DNA of 64,000 bases from CAWANP01 sp963783445 (GCA_963783445.1 CAWANP010000020.1:620001-684000), one strand, 5' to 3'. Positions 1 to 10,132 are shown, counted from the first letter of the stretch. Program-made: numbers and translations. Notes: generated from the sequence alone by a model not told the origin.

Positions 1-344
1 GCCTGCTGGACAGCAGCCAGCAGGTGGCTGGGCGGATCTCCCCGCACGACAAAAGTATCGGCGCCGGCGGCCAGCGCCGCCTGCCGGTCCCTGGTATTCC
101 GGCCCAGGACGATCAAGTAGGGGTGACAATCGAGGGTACAGGCCTCGGCTAGTACGTCAGTCGGTGGCCGGCCGGGCAGGTCCCAATCAAGAATCGCCAG
201 GTCGGGGCAAGTGCTTCTGGCCAGCGCCAGCAGCCCTTCACTGCCTGTGGCCGTGCCGATGACGGCCAGCCCTGGTTGCTCGCGAAGGAGTACTTCCAGG
301 GCGAAGCGTAGATCCGACCGTGCACTGGCCAACAAGATGTCCAT
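1..344 (-). CDS. Response regulator receiver domain, 3' end cut by window edge
   Basis: About 114 residues are visible, from an ATG at 344 running off the left edge. A GGGAG ribosome-binding site sits just upstream on the minus strand. The sequence reads as a CheY-like receiver: an N-terminal strand (MDILLAS), a central LAILDWDLPG segment whose first Asp is the likely phospho-acceptor, and a later AAGADTFVVRGD segment matching the last strand and helix. The acidic pocket normally found after the first strand is weak: MDILLASARSDL lacks the usual Asp-Asp pair, so this may be an atypical or degenerate receiver. The output domain, if any, lies outside the window. The family senses signals through a partner histidine kinase. 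A kinase and another regulator lie on the same strand at 1.3-4.3 kb, but the toxin-antitoxin pair separates them. Confidence 0.75.
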   Translation of the reverse strand, partial: MDILLASARSDLRFALEVLLREQPGLAVIGTATGSEGLLALARSTCPDLAILDWDLPGRPPTDVLAEACTLDCHPYLIVLGRNTRDRQAALAAGADTFVVRGDPPSHLLAAVQQ

Positions 345-550
345 AGGGACTCCCTTCTCGTGCGGCACGACGGCGCGAATCGGTGGTCTACCCACCCATC
401 CTCGCGCGCCTTCAAGCCACAACTCCCCTTCAGTATACAGGGAGAGACCGCCGGGTACAATTGCCATCCGTCAAGTTCCGGGGTTGACGTTTGTCAGGTC
501 TGGGTCCTATATGGAGGTGCAGGTTTGCCCTTGCTCATTGGGGACCACAG

Positions 551-580
551 ATGATGGATGACGGACGACGGAAGATGGAT
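551..580. repeat. Degenerate GATGACGGA/GACGACGGA intergenic repeat
   Basis: Short run of imperfect copies of a GA(T/C)GACGGA-like unit, lying in the 375-base gap (345-719) between the receiver gene and the toxin-antitoxin pair. The 14-mer GGACGACGGAAGAT at 563-576 recurs in inverse orientation at 1310-1323, at the 3' end of the LuxR-type regulator. Apart from this repeat and the promoter that follows, I see nothing in the gap. Confidence 0.5.
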
Positions 581-592
581 ATGGCTCGATGC

Positions 593-621
593 TTGACACC
601 CTTGTACGAGTATGCTATGCT
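593..621 (+). promoter_or_regulatory. Sigma70-like promoter of the toxin-antitoxin pair
   Basis: TTGACA at 593-598, a 17-base spacer, then TATGCT at 616-621, about 100 bases before the antitoxin start. The -35 is perfect and the -10 has four of six consensus bases. Confidence 0.6.
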
Positions 622-719
622 GTGTTCGGGCGAGGAGAATCTGGCCTTTGGAGAGCGCAGGTCTGTGACAGCAGATCAGGTACATCGAGCCTGAGCCCGT
701 TGCCGGAAAGGAATTGCAT

Positions 720-953
720 ATGGCTACAAAAACGGTTGCTCAAATGACCCCGAATGAGCTCAGAGAAATGCTGGAATCTGTGATTGAGAGCGCTGTTGAA
801 AGGAAACTCATCGAACTTCTGGGCGATCCCGATGAGGGATTTGAGATCAGAGGAGCGGTGCGGGAGAGACTGCTACTTCAAAGGCAAGCCGTCATTTCTG
901 GGGAACATGGCCAGCCCTTTGAGGAAGTGATAGCGGAACTCGGTTTGGGCTGA
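720..953 (+). CDS. Putative antitoxin of a type II toxin-antitoxin pair
   Basis: 77 residues, ATG at 720 with a GGAAAGGA ribosome-binding site 8 bases upstream; an in-frame TTG at 714 is less likely. The protein is acidic and mostly helical, with a conserved-looking N-terminal half (MTPNELREMLESVIE) and a C-terminal EVIAELGL tail. I do not recognise a classical DNA-binding fold. The antitoxin role is inferred mainly from its position three bases before a RelE/ParE-like gene, a typical antitoxin-first, translationally coupled layout. Small acidic partners of this kind bind the toxin through a disordered or helical tail and repress their own promoter. It has its own promoter upstream. The free-standing two-gene unit fits an accessory addiction or stress module. 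Confidence 0.7.
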   Translation: MATKTVAQMTPNELREMLESVIESAVERKLIELLGDPDEGFEIRGAVRERLLLQRQAVISGEHGQPFEEVIAELGLG

Positions 954-956
954 GCC

Positions 957-1217
957 TTGTACCGCATTCGGATCCTGGATCCGGCCGCCCGGGAACTGGC
1001 GCAGTTGGATAGAGCAGTGGGTCGTCGCGTTGTGCGACGAGTCCATTGGCTGGCAGAGAACCTGGACGACTTGAAGCCGGAGGCGCTGACAGGCGATTTG
1101 GTAGGTTTCTACAAGCTTCGTGTTGGCGACTACCGCGTCGTATACGAAATACTGCACGCAAAACAGATGATCGTCATCCACCTTATCGGTCACCGCAGCG
1201 AGGTATATCGCAGGTAG
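957..1217 (+). CDS. RelE/ParE-family toxin
   Basis: 86 residues starting at TTG 957, three bases after the upstream stop, so translation is probably coupled. The layout matches the RelE/ParE fold: strand 1 (YRIRILDPAARELAQLD), a two-helix hairpin (AVGRRVVRRVHWLAENLDDL), then the core sheet with the YKLRVGDYRVVYEI signature and a final VIHLIGHRSEVYRR strand. Basic residues in KLRVGDYR and the HRSEVY end are those usually linked with mRNA cleavage in RelE members. ParE members with the same fold target gyrase, and sequence alone does not separate the two here. Length is normal for the family and no frame break is visible. Confidence 0.9.
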   Translation: MYRIRILDPAARELAQLDRAVGRRVVRRVHWLAENLDDLKPEALTGDLVGFYKLRVGDYRVVYEILHAKQMIVIHLIGHRSEVYRR

Positions 1218-1303
1218 AGGTGCTGCGCTATCTCCCTGCGGTCAAACCCCCCCCGTCGCTCACATCACCTTTCCTCAGTTCAGCAGTGAGCTGCTTTCGC
1301 TAA

Positions 1304-1323
1304 TCGTCTATCTTCCGTCGTCC
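1304..1323. repeat. Degenerate CGTCTATC/TTCCGTCGTCC repeat overlapping a gene end
   Basis: Inverse copy of the repeat at 551-580 (shared ATCTTCCGTCGTCC). On the minus strand it encodes the last residues (LDDGR, stop) of the LuxR-type regulator, so the repeat extends into the coding sequence. Confidence 0.45.
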
Positions 1324-1938
1324 AACCGAACCAGGCCATGCTGCAACGCCAGGGCCGCCGCCTCGGTACGGTTGGCGGCTCCCAGCTTGGAGAGGATGTT
1401 GCTGACATAGATGCGGACGGTCCCGGGGCTGAGGGCCAAGTTCCCGGGCGATCGCCTTGTTCGTCTGACCCTCCACGAGCAAGGCCAGGATCTCGCGCTC
1501 CCGGTCCGTCAGGTCGTGGCCCAGTGGTGGAGGCTGCCGGGTCGCTTGCACCAGTATCTGGGCCGCGGCTGAGTCGAGGGTCCCCCGGCCCCGGTAGGCG
1601 GCCCGGATGGCCTCGGCCAACTTGTCGGCGCCCACGTCTTTGAGCAGGTAGCTGATCGCCCCGGCCTGGAGGGCGTCGCGGACCAGGTCCTCCTCCAGAA
1701 AACTGGTCAGAGCAATGATCTGGATGTGGGGGTATGCCTGGCGGATGCGGGCCGTGGCCGTGGGACCGTCCACACCGGGCATGACGATGTCCATGAGGAT
1801 CACGTCCGGTCGGGCCTCGGGGCAGAGATCGATGGCTTCCTGGCCGTCTCCCGCCTCGGCGACAATCTCGAGGTCATCCTCGCCAGATAGGAACAGCTTC
1901 AGCCCGCTGCGGACCATAGCGTGGTCATCGACAAGCAT
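1308..1938 (-). CDS. NarL/FixJ-type response regulator (LuxR HTH), one frameshift
   Basis: Receiver domain plus LuxR-type DNA-binding domain, about 210 residues when one frame break near 1440 is repaired. The receiver shows the acidic pair (LVDDHAMVRSGL), the phospho-acceptor Asp in VILMDIVMPG, the switch Thr/Ser in IIALTSF and the Lys of YLLKDVGAD. The output domain begins with LTDREREILALLVEG. After the break the correct frame continues as LSPGTVRIYVSNILSKLG and ends at a TAG at 1308. The ATG at 1938 follows an in-frame CCAATCCGGATC (P-I-R-I), which looks like N-terminal family sequence, so the true start may be slightly upstream with another base error. It lies directly downstream of the histidine kinase on the same strand and is its probable partner. 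LuxR-type regulators of this kind activate transcription on phosphorylation. Confidence 0.85.
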
Positions 1939-1981
1939 GATCCGGATTGGATTTGGTTCGACTCATTGGGTGCTCCGTCTA

Positions 1982-4275
1982 TCATTTGTCATCGGTCGTC
2001 ACCCGACCTTTGTGTGCCGGCCACGCTACCACAACCCGCGTGCCTCGGCCCAACTCACTCTCAACATGCCAGTTCCGCCCCAACCTGCTCTGCTCGTTCT
2101 TGCATGATGCGCAATCCCATGCGCTCGGGAAGGACCGAACCAGGAGCGAATCCCCGGCCATCATCCTCAATGGTGAGCGTAATCTCATCGGGGAGATTCC
2201 GCAAGGTCGCCGCAACCTGCGTGGCGTGGGCATGCTTGATGATGTTGTTAAATGCCTCCTGGGCGATGCGATAGAGGGCGATTTTGACCCTGGCTGGCAT
2301 ATGGTCCTCGCCCTGGATGGTTACCTCTACGGGTATCTGGGTACGCCCGGTCAAGAGGTCGGCTTGTTGGTGCAGCAGACCGGCTCAGGCTGGCTTCCTC
2401 CAGGGCCACAGGCCGCAACTCAAAAAGCAGGGTCCGCATCTCGGCCAGCGCCCCCCGGATCAGCATGAGCATGGCGGTTAGGTTGGGCTTGACCTCGGCT
2501 GGATTCCTATCCCACACCCGGGGCAACGCCTCGGCGATCAGGCTGGCCGAGTAGAGGGTCTGGGTCACCGAATCGTGCAGGTCGCGGGCGATGCGTCCCC
2601 GCTCCTCGCTGACGGCCGCAGCCTGGGCCAGCTCGGCCAGGCGGGCATTTTCGATGGCGGCGGCAAGATCACCGGCAAAGGTCTCGGCCAGGCGTTTTTC
2701 CTCCGGCGTGAAAGACCGTCCAGGCTCATCCAGGGCCAGGGTCAGAAGGCCAATGGCGGTACCGTGGCTAAGCAGTGGGACCAGCAGCACGCTCTGGATC
2801 CCCCGGCTTGCGACAAACTCCCCGACCGGATCCTCCAGTGCAAGAGACTGGACGTCGGGGAGCATCACAGACTTCTGTGCTGTGCAACGCCCGTGGAGAG
2901 GAAGGGCATCTATCTAGCGGGGATGGCCAGCGGTGCTAGCCTCATCGGGCCCCGACTCGCGATCGAAACCAACCATGATCCTTAGAGCTGCGTTCTTCTT
3001 CCGTTGGCAGCAGCACGTGGGTATAGCGGAGGCCAAAAAGCTCGGTGATCATCGCGCTGACCTGGCCCAGGCCGCTAGACAGATCGGTCACGGTGGCCAG
3101 CGTTTGGGCAATGCGATTGAGGGTAGCTAGCTCTGCCACACGCAGTTGCAGCGCGCTTCTGCCTGTCTGCGCTCCGTGATATCAGCGCCAAAGACCGCGA
3201 TCGCTTGCCACCTGGCCAGGTCGTCGCGGATGGGGTACACTGCTGTTGTCAATATACCTGCCGTAGCGTACGTCTTCCCATCGCACCGGCTGGCCGCTTT
3301 CAACGGCTTCTGCGACCCTGGCCCGTCCTGACCTCAGCCACATCCGGTTCAAAAGGTCATATACGCTCGTCCCTCGCGCCTTCGCCTCGCTCGTACCCAG
3401 CCTGGAGGCAGCCGTCTCGTTGATGTCGAGGATGGTACCCTCGGGATCAATCAGCAGGGCCGAATCTGGTGGAGCGTCCAGCAGCGCCCGGGCCGTCCGA
3501 TTGCTCTGGTTGAGTTCAGCAGTACGTTCCTCAACCAACGCCTCCAGTTGTTGCGGTGGCGGGCCAGTTCGTTCTCAGTCCGGATGACATCTTGAGCCAG
3601 TTTAAGACTCATAACGGTGGCAAGGGGCAAAAAGCCAAAATCGCTAGCGAGGAGAAAGTTGATAAGGCCGCTCTCAACCAGACTATCAAAGATGACCGTG
3701 ACCACAAACAAGAACATGCCGGTTCCCAATAGCAGGGCTTCTTGCCGTTCACCCCGGCGGTACTGCACGATAACACGCATAGAAAACGAAGGCGATGGTG
3801 AAAATCTGAGCGAGGATAAAGACGAATCTCCCAGATGCTCTCGGTGGCTTCCAGTAATGCGATCTCCTCGCCCCAGGGCAGGGACAATGACGCAGATACC
3901 AACGATCTCCCCGTGTATGAGCGTCGGCCTCGTAACATGAGCGGTGATGAGCACACCAAAGAGAACTGTAAGCGCGGCCAGGAAGGGCAGGGGCTGTACC
4001 TCGGTGTAGACCGCCACAAACCAGATCAGAAAGATGTAGGTTAGGCCAGCGAATACCCCACTCCACCTATCGGCTGCCAGAAACTGTGGCAAAGAAGCAG
4101 CTCTGTACATGAGCAAGCCGGTAAGCACGGCCCCACCATAGGCCAGGGCGAACAGGCCGAAGGCTAAGTACTTCAAGTCGCTGCCTGGCCGGCGCAGGCC
4201 GATGAAGAGGTGGATCAAGCCGGTCCCAAGACATATACCGCTGACTACGGCCAAGGAGACGGCAAAAATCTCCAT
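1982..4275 (-). CDS. Membrane PAS-GAF histidine kinase (HisKA_3 type), several frameshifts
   Basis: A sensor kinase of roughly 750 residues, readable only by joining five or six frames. Start: ATG 4275 with AAGGTAAG upstream. Order of parts: six to seven membrane helices (about 4270-3600), PAS domain (about 3540-3190, DPEGTILDINETAASRLG), GAF domain (about 3140-2650), HisKA_3 dimerisation helix with the phospho-accepting His in ARDLHDSVTQTLY (about 2570), then an HATPase with N box (QEAFNNIIKHAHA), G1 (DDGRGFAP) and G2 (MGLRIMQERAEQVG). It ends at 1982 with RVTTDDK. All catalytic motifs survive, so the breaks look like sequencing errors more than decay. This subfamily pairs with NarL/FixJ regulators, and one follows immediately. 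The signal is unknown; membrane helices plus GAF suggest an envelope or small-molecule cue. Confidence 0.8.
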
Positions 4276-4377
4276 TCTTACCTTTCGTGGAAGAACAAGG
4301 ATGCGCAAAGAACTCTCAGGTACTGTCACAAGTATAGCACGAAAAGGAGAGCAAGGGAAGCTGGGTCTATTCTCTAC

Positions 4378-4405
4378 TTGACAAACAGGCTGCGCTGCGT
4401 ATCAT
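4378..4405 (+). promoter_or_regulatory. Promoter of the glycosyltransferase gene
   Basis: TTGACA at 4378-4383, a 16-base spacer and TATCAT at 4400-4405. A divergent -10-like TATACT on the minus strand (4331-4336) could serve the kinase gene. The -10 overlaps the first available ATG (4404), so the glycosyltransferase must start further downstream. Confidence 0.55.
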
Positions 4406-4475
4406 GGCTTGTACAGGTTGCCGGAGTGTTTGGAGGGGTATGGTACAGCAGGGTCGGGTGAGGAGGCAAACCGGT

Positions 4476-5584
4476 TTGAGAGTCCTTCTGGTTTACTATG
4501 AACCCCAGGCCAGTGGCCAGACAACCCACGTGCTCTCCCTGGTGCAGGGCCTGGACCCACGGCGCTTTGATCTGACCGTCGTTCTACCCGAGTGTCTCCC
4601 TCTCGCCGCAGCTGAGCTTCAGCGACATGGCGCCCGGGTTGTTGCCCTACCGCTGCGCAAGGTGGCCTGGTCGCCGCACGCTGTGACTGGTTTCGTCCGC
4701 TTGATCCGGGAGTGGCGTCCCGATGTGATCCACATCCATAGCCAGGAGGCCGGCCTCGTCGCCCGGCCCCTTGCCCGCCTGGCCGGCCCCCAGCCCATTC
4801 TCTATACTCCCCAGACGATTGACCTCCGCCGGGCGCGCTGGTACTGGCTCTACATGGGCTTTGAGCGCGCCTTGGCCCACATCACCGGTACGTTGATCTC
4901 GGTCAATGAGGCCGATCGGCAGCGTCTGATGTGCTGGGGCATCCCCTCAGGCAAAATCGTCACGATTCCCAATGGCATTCACTTGGCTGGCCTTAAGGTG
5001 ACCGCGGATGTTGGCGACTTGCGCCATAGCTTGGAGTTGGACCCGGAGCGGCCCTTGGTCCTTCAGGTGGGGCGGCTCAGCGCTCAGAAAGACCCCGTAG
5101 CCTTTGTCGAAGGCGCAGCCCTGGTTGTACAGGAACGCCCTGACGCGCAATTTGCCCTGATTGGTGATGGCCCGCTCAAAGGGCAGGTCGCTGCCCGCAT
5201 CCGCGAACTTGGCACTGGAAAGGCACGTGCACCTTTTGGGCTGGCGCGAGCATGCCTCGCGGTTCATGCCCGCCGCCGATGTCGTGACCCTGACCTCCCG
5301 CTGGGAGGGCGCGCCCTATGCCCTGCTGGAGGCCATGGCCTACTCCCGGCCTGTGGTGGCCACCGCGGTCAATGGCTGCCCGGAGATCGTCACCGAAGGC
5401 CAGACAGGCTTTCTCGTGCCCCCTGGCGAACCGGCTGCCTGGGCCAGGGCCGTAGCCAGGCTGCTGGACGATCCTCCTCTGGCGGCTGCCATGGGCCGCC
5501 AGGGCCGCAAGCGCGTGGAATCGCGACTTTTCTAGAACCCAGATGATTGGCCGGATCGAGGCTCTATACAAAAAGGCAGGCTGA
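4476..5584 (+). CDS. GT4-family glycosyltransferase, two frame breaks
   Basis: About 368 residues with the two-Rossmann GT-B layout of family 4. The N-terminal half begins RVLLVYYEPQASGQTTHVLSL. The donor-binding half has LVLQVGRLSAQKDP, FALIGDGPLKGQV, the VHLLGWREHASRFM strand and the E-x7-E region within LTSRWEGAPYALLEAMAYSRPVVAT. Start: TTG 4476 with GAGGAGG nine bases upstream; ATG 4404 lies in the promoter. One base error near 5215 shifts frame between IRELGTG and LERHVHLLG. A second in a short T run near 5535 would otherwise end the protein early; repaired, it ends at 5584, inside the terminator. Such enzymes transfer sugars from NDP or GDP donors to envelope glycans or lipids; the acceptor cannot be told. 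It is a single-gene unit. Confidence 0.85.
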
Positions 5585-5599
5585 TCAGCCTGCCTTTTT
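5570..5599. terminator. Bidirectional rho-independent terminator
   Basis: A perfect 30-base palindrome: AAAAAGGCAGGCTGA at 5570-5584 followed by its exact complement, with A and T runs on both sides. It sits between the convergent glycosyltransferase (+) and C11 peptidase (-) genes and fits both. Confidence 0.9.
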
Positions 5600-5626
5600 G
5601 CTCGTTCGTACTTGGGTGGCTTGGGG

Positions 5627-8145
5627 CTACTGGACCTGTACCCTCTCGTAGACCTCAACGGCATTGCCATCCAGGTCCTCGACTGCAAAACCGACGATAT
5701 AGTCGCCCGGGGCAGCGTCCAGGTCCTCCCAGGTGAACATCTGGTCGCCAAAGGTCAGGGTGCCCCCTTCCTGCGTGGCAACCTTGGTCACCTTGCCATT
5801 CTGGTCCAGGTCCATCCACTTTTCCAGGATGGTGAAGGTGTCCCCGGTCTGGGGGATGATCTCGCGGGGCGCGCCTGTGCCGCCCTCGCCGGTGAAGCCA
5901 AAGACCTGGCGAAGCATGCCATCGCTAAAGTAGAGGCGCGCGTAGCGGGATTCGCCGTCGGCATAGGTATAGATGCCGTCCACGGTGTAGACGGCATCCT
6001 CAAAAGATGCGCCATAGCTCTGCGGCGTGAACAGCGCCACCACCGAGTCCACACCGTCGCTGATGGCGAAGACGATGGGCTCCCATTCGAACTCCATGGT
6101 GAATTCGCCATCATCAGGCCACACCGGGTAGTAGACGCCGTCGATCTCGCGGGTATCGGCGCTCTCCAGGTAGTCCCGGTCGGCGACAAAGATCGCGTTC
6201 GATTCCCGGTCGTAAAAGCCGACAAAGAGGTGGACATAGCCGATATTCTCGCCGCTGATGTCGGTGCTCAGGAGAACCGGCTGGCCAGGGGCGGCCACGT
6301 TGTCGGAGAGGCTGATGGGAGAGACCTCGATCTGGCCGGCGCCCGGCGCGGTGACGGTTGCGCCCCGATCAGGGACGGCCACAGTGCCGGCCGCGGGCTC
6401 AAAGGTCCGGCCGGTATAGTGGATAGGCCAGGAAATCGTCCCACAGCGACTCGTCGGCAAAGCGGTCGCGCGACGGCGGTATAGGACTGCGGCCCGGTGA
6501 CGGGCGAGCGGTAGAGCTGGGAATTGGGGAAGTAGATGGAGACGCCCGTCGCGCCCGGCTTTTTGGGGCCGTGCTTCTCGGCGACAACCGCTCTGGTCCA
6601 GCGAGGCCAGTACCTGGTCGGCGGCCTGCGCCACGCGGCTATCGCCGCTTTCCCTCTTGAGCAATTGGGCAAAGCTGCCCAGGTCGATGTAGGAGGGTGG
6701 CACCTTCCGGCCGAATACGCTGGTGAAGGACTGGGCATAGGTCCGGGCGCGGGCCACATCTTGCTGGTTCGCCTGCTGCAGGCTGAAGGACAGGTTGTTC
6801 ACGCTGTCCATCAACTGCGGCATGGCCGCCAGGTCGACGGCCGTCAGGGTACTGCTCTGCTCCATTTGCTGGGCCACTTGCTCGGCTGTCGGCGCGCCAA
6901 AGAGGCCAAAGAGCCCGCCCATGGGCGAGCCCTGCTTGAGCAGGTCGGCCCGGGCCTGGTCGTCCACGATGCGCTGGTCATCCTGGATATAGCTGTCGAC
7001 GATCAGCCTGCCCAGTTCTGCGCCGTCCATGTCGGGGTTTCGTCCGAGTTCCTCCAGGAAGCCAGTATAGGCCCAACCCAGGGCGGGTTCCGTCTCCTCC
7101 GAAGCCACAGCATAGCGGGCGTGGGGCGCCAGGGCGTCAAAGACCTCCAGTTGGCCCATCAAACAAGCGTCCAGGCCGATCATCTCGAACTGCTCGATGC
7201 CGGTCTGATCCCGGATCTCCCCCAGGGCCTCATCCAGCTCCATCAGGAACAGCTCATCGCCAAGGCGGACGAGAGGGGGATGCTGGGATCTGCCCTTCCG
7301 CCCGGTGCGGGATCGCTCCAGCCACCGGGCCAGCCCATGCCGTGGTCGGACAGGATCAGGACGTGCTTGTCTGCGGGAAAGGTATCGACGGCCCAGGTGA
7401 CAAAGTCGACCAGTGTCTGACCGTCGGACATGTTGGCCTCGCCCAGATCCTCCACGTGCTGGGAGTTTACTCGCTGCAGGTCATTGTCCTGCGTGATATA
7501 GAATCGTTTGGTGGAGGACCAATCGCCGTCGCCCCGGTAGCCGGCCCGGTAGCGATCGATCTGGGTCACGAGGTGCACGCGGTCGCTGGAACCGACGCGC
7601 TCGGCCTCGTTCAGGTCTACATAGATGTCCTCCTCCAGGATCTTGTCATCAGCATCCTGGTAGAACATGACGAGCCAGGACTGCCCTTCCGTGCTGGTTG
7701 ACGGAGGGTTGAAGGGCTCAGGAGGCGTCGTAGGCGATTGGGGTACGATGGGCCTTGGGGTCGAGGTGGGCTTCTCCGGGAGCGCAGAAGCTGATGAAGA
7801 AGATTCTGTGGCTGGTGGATTGTAGACGGCCTGTTCCGAATCCCCTCCCCCTGAGAGCAATACGTAGCCCGCCAGGCAGATGCACAGAACGACCGCCAGC
7901 CCGATCAACATCACCGGCGACATGCGCCCGCGGCCAAGGGGCAGTCCGCCCGAGGGGCGCGGCCCTGTCGGCCTCTGGCTGCTGCTCGTTCCAGTGGGTC
8001 TCTTGGGCGGAGGCGCGCTCTTGCCCCCGTCGCTCGATCGTTTGCGGCTAGGCGCATCCGCTCTCTTCCGGCCTTCGGCTCCCGAAGATGAGGTACGCCG
8101 CCGGCGCTGGACCCGCACCGTTTTTTTCTGTTCCCCGTCACTCAT
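5627..8145 (-). CDS. Membrane-anchored clostripain-like (C11) peptidase, frame breaks
   Basis: About 840 residues once breaks near 7255, 6590 and 6430 are joined. ATG 8145 has GAGGAG upstream. Residues 1-75 are a basic, Ser/Pro-rich cytoplasmic segment. A single membrane helix follows at about 77-98 (PVMLIGLAVVLCICLAGYVL), then a Ser/Thr/Pro linker and the peptidase: the catalytic His lies in LILSDHGMGWPGG (about 268) and the Cys in MIGLDACLMGQ (about 326). The C-terminal 250 residues form a beta-rich domain of unknown role (SPISLSDNVAAPGQ onward). Family C11 enzymes cleave after basic residues and often self-process. The topology places the peptidase outside the cytoplasm. The gene stands alone and ends at the shared terminator. 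Confidence 0.85.
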
Positions 8146-8254
8146 GGTTTCTCCTCAATGCAATACATCTGGAGTCAAGTGTCTTATTTCAAGATACCAC
8201 ACGAATCTTACGTAGCGCATTACAGCTCTGGGTATCTTCCGGGTACCCGTAGCA

Positions 8255-8560
8255 TCACCGTAGATCTGCGTCGCAGACCTTGCACCGCATAGGATTGGCA
8301 TGGATGGGCAAGCTCGCGCCGCAAGCCGGGCAGCGCCAGTTCACGGCACAAAAGATTATGCTTCCAGCAAAGACGACCAAGCTGGTGGGGGTCCAGATAC
8401 TGGCTGGGATGCCCAGAAGGGCTATTCCCTCCGCGACAGCCGCAATGCCAAAGCCGGCGAGAAAACCCGAAGGGATCACGAGGATCATGCCGATGACTGT
8501 GTTGCGCCGTCGGCGGGCAAAGGTCTGCTTGAGTTGCTGCTTCCGCTCAGTGTCATCCAT
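8255..8560 (-). CDS. Small two-helix membrane protein with C-terminal zinc ribbon
   Basis: 101 residues. A basic, charged N-terminus (RKQQLKQTFARRRRN) precedes two hydrophobic helices, about residues 23-47 and 57-72. The C-terminus carries a four-Cys ribbon, CPACG and CKVCD separated by 14 residues, which probably binds zinc. No clear ribosome-binding site is visible before ATG 8560. The protein resembles small zinc-ribbon membrane proteins of unknown function. It lies between the C11 peptidase and an MFS gene, all on the minus strand, with gaps that do not prove an operon. I do not assign a function. Confidence 0.65.
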   Translation of the reverse strand: MDDTERKQQLKQTFARRRRNTVIGMILVIPSGFLAGFGIAAVAEGIALLGIPASIWTPTSLVVFAGSIIFCAVNWRCPACGASLPIHANPMRCKVCDADLR

Positions 8561-8761
8561 GGCTGCGCCCGTACAGTATAGTGCAGGTGGGTGCGGCTGT
8601 CAATGGCGGTCGACCAGTCGCACCAAGCCGGGAAAGCCGTGGGCGGACCGCCCGACCAAGCTCATCGCACCTACAAGGCCCAGGCTGCGGAAGATCCTTT
8701 ATCTTGCCGATTCCTGGTCCGTTCCCTGAGACAGTGACCCCTCTCATCAACAGATGCTACT

Positions 8762-10099
8762 TCAGTTCGCCTGTGCTGAGGCGCCCGTGCGAGCGGATGA
8801 ATCCACCGCAGCGACGCAGGGCAGGCCCTGGCCTGCACATGCCCCCCGCTGGCCGGCCCTATGGAGGATCATGTCCACCTCGGCGTCACGCCGGCGCAGC
8901 ATGCCCAACAACGGCCAGACCAGAGCGCTGGTCAGCCCGGAAACCAGGTACCCTGCGCCATAGGACTGCGCCTGTGCCAGTTGGCCCAACCCCGTCTGGC
9001 CGATCATACTGCCACTGCTGTTCACCAGCGAGTCGAAAGAGACGACTGTCGCCCGTTGTTCTGAGGGGATGAGTGAATGAAGGTAGGCTTGGCGCACGGG
9101 CGACCACATGCCCATGGCCAGCATGGACACCAGGTAGAGAGCCACGGCCAGCCAGAAAGAGGCCGCCAACCCAACTCCCAGAATGGCGGCGGTCTGTATC
9201 AGGGCGGCGCTCCAAAGGATGGTGGTTCGCCTATCCACAAAGCGGATCAGCAATTCGGAGAGCTCGTTGCCCAGGATAGTGGCCAGGGAGACGGATGCAG
9301 CGATAACGCCCGCCACCCAGGGCAGGTTGGCGCCGAGCAACTCGAGGAAGTAGGGCTGCCAGGCGTAAAAGCCCCAGGCCATGAATAGTCCCTGAACGAA
9401 TGTGATCATCATGAGCAGTCGCACTGAGGGTTGCTTCCAACCATGGCGGATGCTGAGGCGCGCTACCTCAGCCATTACCGAGGGCAGTTCGGCCAGGCGC
9501 ATCTGCTTCGGCGTGAATCCCACGTCGTGCATGAGGAACCAGGCGACGGCAAAGACCAGGATCAGCAGCGCCGCCCTGGCCCAGTAGGCTAGTGTGAGAT
9601 CGTAACTGGCCAGCAATCCGCCGCCTATGGAGCCAACCAGCATCGCCCCGCCGGAAACCATGGAACCACGGGCAAAAACATGATCCAGCTTACCCTCGAA
9701 GCCAGTGGCGTCCAGCGCGTCTACCAACCAGGCTTCCACTGCTCCAGAGTAGAATGTATAGCCCAGCCCCAATACTACGGAGAAGACAACCAATAGAGCC
9801 AAAGCGGCTGCGGGCTCGGCGTAGGATGCAGCCATGTAGCCGATGGTACCGATGAGCAACACGACCACGCTGAGCAAAAAGGATGTGCGCCGGCCCCTTG
9901 TGTCGGCCAGTACGCCGGTGGGGATCTCAAAGAGGGCCATGGCACCGGTGAAAATGGCGTTTACGACAAAGACCTGGCCGATAGTCAGGCCGGCATCCAA
10001 CAGAAATAGGGTATTGACGCCCCAGATGACCGAGGCCGACAGGGTGTACAGCCCGGCAATAAGCAGATAGCTACGGGTGATCTGCTGTGACGAGGCCAT
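8762..10099 (-). CDS. MFS transporter
   Basis: 445 residues, ATG 10099. Twelve hydrophobic stretches are visible. The loop between helices 2 and 3 has the MFS signature as FEIPTGVLADTRGRRTSF, and a weaker copy follows the central loop (SELLIRFVDRRTT). Central cytoplasmic loop at roughly residues 200-225. The protein resembles drug or metabolite efflux permeases of the DHA-type group, but the substrate cannot be inferred. The last 45 residues after MLRRRDAEVDMI (GQRGACAGQGL onward) are low-complexity and may be a read-through caused by a late base error. Length is normal. No regulator is adjacent. Confidence 0.85.
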   Translation of the reverse strand: MASSQQITRSYLLIAGLYTLSASVIWGVNTLFLLDAGLTIGQVFVVNAIFTGAMALFEIPTGVLADTRGRRTSFLLSVVVLLIGTIGYMAASYAEPAAALALLVVFSVVLGLGYTFYSGAVEAWLVDALDATGFEGKLDHVFARGSMVSGGAMLVGSIGGGLLASYDLTLAYWARAALLILVFAVAWFLMHDVGFTPKQMRLAELPSVMAEVARLSIRHGWKQPSVRLLMMITFVQGLFMAWGFYAWQPYFLELLGANLPWVAGVIAASVSLATILGNELSELLIRFVDRRTTILWSAALIQTAAILGVGLAASFWLAVALYLVSMLAMGMWSPVRQAYLHSLIPSEQRATVVSFDSLVNSSGSMIGQTGLGQLAQAQSYGAGYLVSGLTSALVWPLLGMLRRRDAEVDMILHRAGQRGACAGQGLPCVAAVDSSARTGASAQAN

Positions 10100-10132
10100 T
10101 GGTTATCCGGTGGGTCCTCACGCCATCTCATG

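Noticed and set aside
4404..4475. Earlier ATG for the glycosyltransferase
   Set aside because: It lies in the -10 box of the probable promoter; TTG 4476 has a good ribosome-binding site and begins at family sequence.
5612..6484. Long plus-strand frame opposite the C11 peptidase
   Set aside because: It is antisense to a conserved domain and shows no recognisable protein sequence; such frames are common in GC-rich DNA.
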